DNA of 10,194 bases, from contig JAHEEB010000076.1 of assembly GCA_024640925.1 (NCBI GenBank), positions 1 to 10,194 of the forward strand, written 5' to 3'. This document shows, piece by piece, positions 8,009-10,194 of this stretch. The stretch is from Bacteroidota bacterium. GTDB taxonomy: Bacteria; Bacteroidota; Bacteroidia; Bacteroidales; UBA10428. The position numbers were made by a program, and so were the translations under genes. The notes under the pieces were generated by a model. That model was not told the DNA's origin and ran no database searches. It was given only the letters and a program-made list of their open reading frames with translations. How positions within the stretch are numbered: the first letter of the stretch is position 1; each line of letters starts with the position of its first letter.

Positions 8009-9403
8009 TTATTTAACCATCAAACTTTCAATAGTTTCAATATCTTTATAGAATGGCCTTCCGAGTTTCTTATAACCATTGGAAGTAATCAAAATATTTT
8101 CTTCGTTGCGTATTCCTCCAAAACTCCTATATTGCTCAATGCGATTAAAATTGAGAAACTGCTCATTCGTGTTTTTCGATTTCCATAAATCGATTAGTTC
8201 TGGAATAAAATAGATGCCTGGTTCGATTGTAAAGACAAACCCCGGCTTTAATTCTTTTGCCAATCTCAACGATTTAAGACCAAATTGTGTGCTTCTCTCA
8301 TTACCTTGGTATCCAACCCATTTTTCGCCCAAATCCTCCATGTCGTGTACATCGAGTCCCATCATATGCCCTGTTCCGCATGGGAAGAACAATGCATGTG
8401 CTCCTGCCCTCAATGCTTCTTCAGTATCTCCTTTCATCAATCCTATATTCTTAAGGCCTTCGATGATTTCTTTACAAGCTGCAAAGTGTGCATCCATGAA
8501 GTTTATGCCGGGTTTAAGCATAGCTATGGCCTGTCGATGCGCATTTTGTGTAATAAGATATATTTCCTTTTGCTTTTGGGAGAACTTTCCTGAAACCGGA
8601 AATGTCGACGATAAATCACCGCAATAGCACATTTCGGTTTGAGCGCCGGCATCGAGCAAAAATAAATCACCCGTTGTAATCGTGTTGCCTTGATAATAGT
8701 TATGAAGTGTTTGTCCGTTTTTTGTTGCAATTATGGGAAATGCTAAGCCTCCACCGGAACTTAGAGCAATTCTTTGTGCTTCTGCCGCTATTTCTTTTTC
8801 CAGCATACCTGGCCGGGCTATCTTCAAAGCGGCAATATGCATGTCAATCGAAATGTTTACTGCTCTTTCGATTTCATCTATTTCTTCGCTGCTTTTAATT
8901 TCGCGCTGAGAAATAATCGCTTTTATAAATTCAACGGAAATGTGATTATCCATTTCATCGAAGGAATACTTTAATAGATTGTGAATTTTAAAACGATTTT
9001 CAGGCCGATAGGGTGGAAGATAATGTATTTTACGGTTTTTTGATATTGCATCCGATAGATAAGAGAAGAGTCTTTCCCTGGATGATGTCTGAAGTATTCC
9101 AACACTCAAAGCATTTTCTTCAAGAGATGGAAGGCTTCCTGTCCAGACAACTGAATCAATCGATGGGTCATTGCCAAATAGTATCTGCTTGTCATTGTCG
9201 ATATCAATAATTGCAGAAAGCGAGGGGATATTAAGTCCGAAAAAATACAAGAAATTACTATCCTGGCGAAATGGATAAATATTATCGGTATAATTCATTG
9301 GGCTTAATTCATTTCCAAGGAATAACAAAACCCCCGAACCAACCTTCTTTTTAAGCTTCTCCCGTCGTTCAATATATAGCCGGGCATTGAATATACTTTG
9401 CAT
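8009..9403 (-). CDS. Xaa-Pro aminopeptidase (aminopeptidase P, peptidase family M24B)
   Basis: A 464-residue protein that removes the N-terminal residue from peptides with proline in second position. Residues about 1-140 are the AMP_N (creatinase N-like) domain (YIERREKLKKKVGSG; NIYPFRQDSNFLYFFGL). Residues about 175-445 are the pita-bread M24 catalytic domain. All five dinuclear metal ligands are present: D251 (LLDAGAQ), D263 (CGDLSSTFP), H346 (GTGHMMGLDVHD), E394 (FTIEPGIYF) and E434 (GGIRNEENILIT). H234 and H353 match the accessory histidines of E. coli PepP. There is no signal peptide, so it is cytoplasmic. The start gives the usual N-terminal spacing of the family, and its length is typical. 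It lies 13 bases downstream of the LytTR-like gene and is probably cotranscribed with it. Such enzymes are often housekeeping, though this one sits beside an exported S9-type peptidase gene. Confidence 0.93.
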   Translation of the reverse strand: MQSIFNARLYIERREKLKKKVGSGVLLFLGNELSPMNYTDNIYPFRQDSNFLYFFGLNIPSLSAIIDIDNDKQILFGNDPSIDSVVWTGSLPSLEENALSVGILQTSSRERLFSYLSDAISKNRKIHYLPPYRPENRFKIHNLLKYSFDEMDNHISVEFIKAIISQREIKSSEEIDEIERAVNISIDMHIAALKIARPGMLEKEIAAEAQRIALSSGGGLAFPIIATKNGQTLHNYYQGNTITTGDLFLLDAGAQTEMCYCGDLSSTFPVSGKFSQKQKEIYLITQNAHRQAIAMLKPGINFMDAHFAACKEIIEGLKNIGLMKGDTEEALRAGAHALFFPCGTGHMMGLDVHDMEDLGEKWVGYQGNERSTQFGLKSLRLAKELKPGFVFTIEPGIYFIPELIDLWKSKNTNEQFLNFNRIEQYRSFGGIRNEENILITSNGYKKLGRPFYKDIETIESLMVK

Positions 9404-9416
9404 GACGATTAATTGA

Positions 9417-9740
9417 TTAATATTTCTTCAATAAAATTAACTTGTGGTCAAGACTTGTTGTTATGAGTCGTTCCGTTTCATTGATGTGTTTAATGTAGGC
9501 TTTATTGATAAACTGAGAATCATTAATTTCGACCAGTGTATTCTCATTAATATCATTAATTGCATTCATTACATCGTTTATTGGAGTTCTGGTTGTTATG
9601 CTCGAAGGTATTGCCAGATGCAACCTGGTTATACCCCTAATTGTTTCGCCATATACAATTTGCGAGATGGGTACATACATACTCTTATTTTGATCCGAAA
9701 GGATTAATAAATCGTTAAATCTTTTTATTAATGTGTGCAT
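9417..9740 (-). CDS. Small LytTR-like (putative DNA-binding) protein
   Basis: A 107-residue protein made almost entirely of what looks like a LytTR fold with no receiver domain. YVPISQIVYGETIRGITRLHL (22-42) matches the opening strands (pI-x-dIvyieA-x-n-yt-x-vhl). SITTRTPINDVMNAI (47-61) matches the strand and helix before the recognition region. LVEINDSQFINKAYIKHI (69-86) matches the FvRIhrSyiVNldyIkei core, and HKLILLKKY (99-107) stands where the usual lpvSR ending is. LytTR domains bind DNA in response regulators or as stand-alone regulators. Here the usual basic residues of RIHR/K-S are replaced (EINDS), so DNA binding may be altered or lost. No signal peptide or membrane segment is seen. 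It ends 13 bases before the aminopeptidase start, which suggests an operon. The reading rests on pattern similarity only. An 87-codon open frame on the opposite strand looks non-coding. Confidence 0.6.
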   Translation of the reverse strand: MHTLIKRFNDLLILSDQNKSMYVPISQIVYGETIRGITRLHLAIPSSITTRTPINDVMNAINDINENTLVEINDSQFINKAYIKHINETERLITTSLDHKLILLKKY

Positions 9741-9808
9741 GATAATTTGTGTTTATACCATTTCATATCCAACTGTTTTTGTATGCAAATAGTTCAATTC
9801 ATAATACA

Positions 9809-9838
9809 CAATAATAGCAAGGATTATTTAAATACAGA
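9809..9838 (-). promoter_or_regulatory. Weak candidate Bacteroidota-type promoter for the LytTR-like/aminopeptidase operon
   Basis: Reading the minus strand, TCTG (9835-9838) is followed after 18 bases by TATTATTG (9809-9816). The Bacteroidota sigma-ABfr consensus is TTTG, about 17-23 bases, then TAnnTTTG, so the two elements match 3 of 4 and 5 of 6 defined positions. It lies about 70 bases upstream of the ATG at 9740. In DNA this AT-rich such matches arise easily by chance. Confidence 0.25.
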
Positions 9839-9897
9839 CCTTCGTATTTTTCGTTATTTTATAAATACTCGTTACAATTTGTAAAATTTGTTCAAAA

Positions 9898-9914
9898 GAA
9901 AGGAAATTCCTTTC
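9898..9914 (-). terminator. Short palindrome, possible terminator of the AraC-type regulator gene
   Basis: A 17-base near-perfect palindrome (8-base arms GAAAGGAA and TTCCTTTC around one A) lies 25 bases past the regulator's stop. As RNA from the minus strand it would fold as a 6-bp GAAAGG/CCTTTC stem with a 5-nt loop and then four Us (9894-9897). That is a weak intrinsic terminator. A protein-binding palindrome is the alternative. The rest of the 199-base gap (9741-9939) is AT-rich and shows no gene. Confidence 0.35.
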
Positions 9915-9939
9915 ACATAAAATTTCGATGCAATTCCTA

Positions 9940-10194
9940 TTAAAGAAACTTCTTCGAATATTCGCTGGGTGATTGGTCAAATTTTTGTTTGAAGCTTTTT
10001 GAGAAATATGCCGCATCATCGAAACCAACCATATTGGCAATTTCAGATACCGAAATTTCATTTTGAGATAAAAGCGAAGCGGCCCTGTTTAACCGTAATT
10101 CCTTGATAAAGTTATTTGTTGAATCGCCTGTTAAAGCTTTTAATTTTCTGTACAATGTTGATTGGCTCATGGCCATATCCCTGCTAAAGGTCTC
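9940..10194 (-). CDS. AraC-family DNA-binding domain, C-terminal part of a regulator (5' partial)
   Basis: The frame is open to the right edge, and the last 84 residues are seen. They form a nearly complete AraC/XylS double helix-turn-helix. The first HTH recognition region is SRDMAMSQSTLYRKLKALTG, followed by the linker helix NNFIKELRLNRAASLL. The second HTH is SVSEIANMVGFDDAAYFSKSFKQKFDQSPSEY, with the signature G-F-x-D-x2-YFS-x2-FK-x2-F-x2-SPSEY. MAMSQSTLYRKLKALTG is very like the output domain of Bacteroidota hybrid two-component systems (HTCS), periplasmic-sensing regulators of PULs. A plain AraC activator cannot be excluded because everything upstream is missing. An internal Met at 10174-10176 should not be taken as the start, since the frame continues upstream and the first HTH would be cut. 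It ends 199 bases before the LytTR-like gene. Confidence 0.88.
   Translation of the reverse strand, partial: ETFSRDMAMSQSTLYRKLKALTGDSTNNFIKELRLNRAASLLSQNEISVSEIANMVGFDDAAYFSKSFKQKFDQSPSEYSKKFL

Noticed and set aside
7961..8188. 75-codon plus-strand frame starting in the convergent hairpin
   Set aside because: It starts inside a terminator stem and runs antisense through the end of the aminopeptidase gene, with no supporting motif.
8214..9210. Several short plus-strand open frames opposite the aminopeptidase P gene, some Cys-rich
   Set aside because: They are antisense to a complete M24B enzyme with all its metal ligands and have no domain or start signal of their own.
9444..9707. 87-codon plus-strand frame opposite the LytTR-like gene
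   Set aside because: The minus frame follows a known domain pattern and is spaced like an operon partner of the aminopeptidase. The plus frame is low-complexity and Cys-rich with no family resemblance.
9828..10061. 77-codon minus-strand frame overlapping the regulator's 3' end
   Set aside because: It is a different frame of the AraC domain region. The AraC frame shows both helix-turn-helix motifs without interruption.

Overview
The window looks like chromosomal DNA of an AT-rich member of the Bacteroidota. The evidence is a C-terminal type IX secretion (T9SS) sorting domain, two lipoproteins with Bacteroidota-style signal peptides, a modular GH43 glycosidase, a GH127/GH146-type beta-L-arabinofuranosidase, and an AraC-type output domain of the kind that controls polysaccharide utilization loci (PULs). 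I see no rRNA, tRNA, CRISPR array, insertion sequence or phage gene. No gene-free stretch exceeds 300 bases; the longest is 239 bases (4450-4688).

Layout, left to right. (1) Bases 2-2053, plus strand: the 3' part of a GH43 enzyme with an F5/8C (CBM32-like) domain, a LamG-like domain and a T9SS tail, followed by a strong intrinsic terminator. (2) Bases 2185-4449, plus: an exported S9 (DPP-IV-fold) serine peptidase. (3) Bases 4689-5525, plus: a small lipoprotein zinc metallopeptidase (HEXXH plus a distal Glu) of a family I cannot name. (4) Bases 5597-7945, plus: a lipoprotein beta-L-arabinofuranosidase of the DUF1680 superfamily, 71 bases after the metallopeptidase. A bidirectional hairpin terminator (7964-8006) separates these from a converging minus-strand group: a cytoplasmic Xaa-Pro aminopeptidase (8009-9403), a short LytTR-like protein directly upstream of it (9417-9740, 13 bases apart, probably one operon), and then the C-terminal DNA-binding domain of an AraC-family or hybrid two-component regulator that runs off the right edge (9940-10194).

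The plus-strand genes combine removal of L-arabinofuranose (GH43, probably alpha linkages; GH127/GH146, beta linkages) with extracytoplasmic proteolysis by a DPP-IV-fold peptidase and a zinc lipoprotein. An Xaa-Pro aminopeptidase lies next door. My main hypothesis, which is inference, is that this is part of a locus that takes apart arabinosylated, proline/hydroxyproline-rich glycoproteins such as plant or algal extensin-like cell wall proteins: glycosidases strip the sugar and proline-tolerant peptidases process the backbone. No SusC/SusD pair or transporter is visible, so any PUL would have to extend beyond the left edge. The aminopeptidase may simply be a housekeeping gene.
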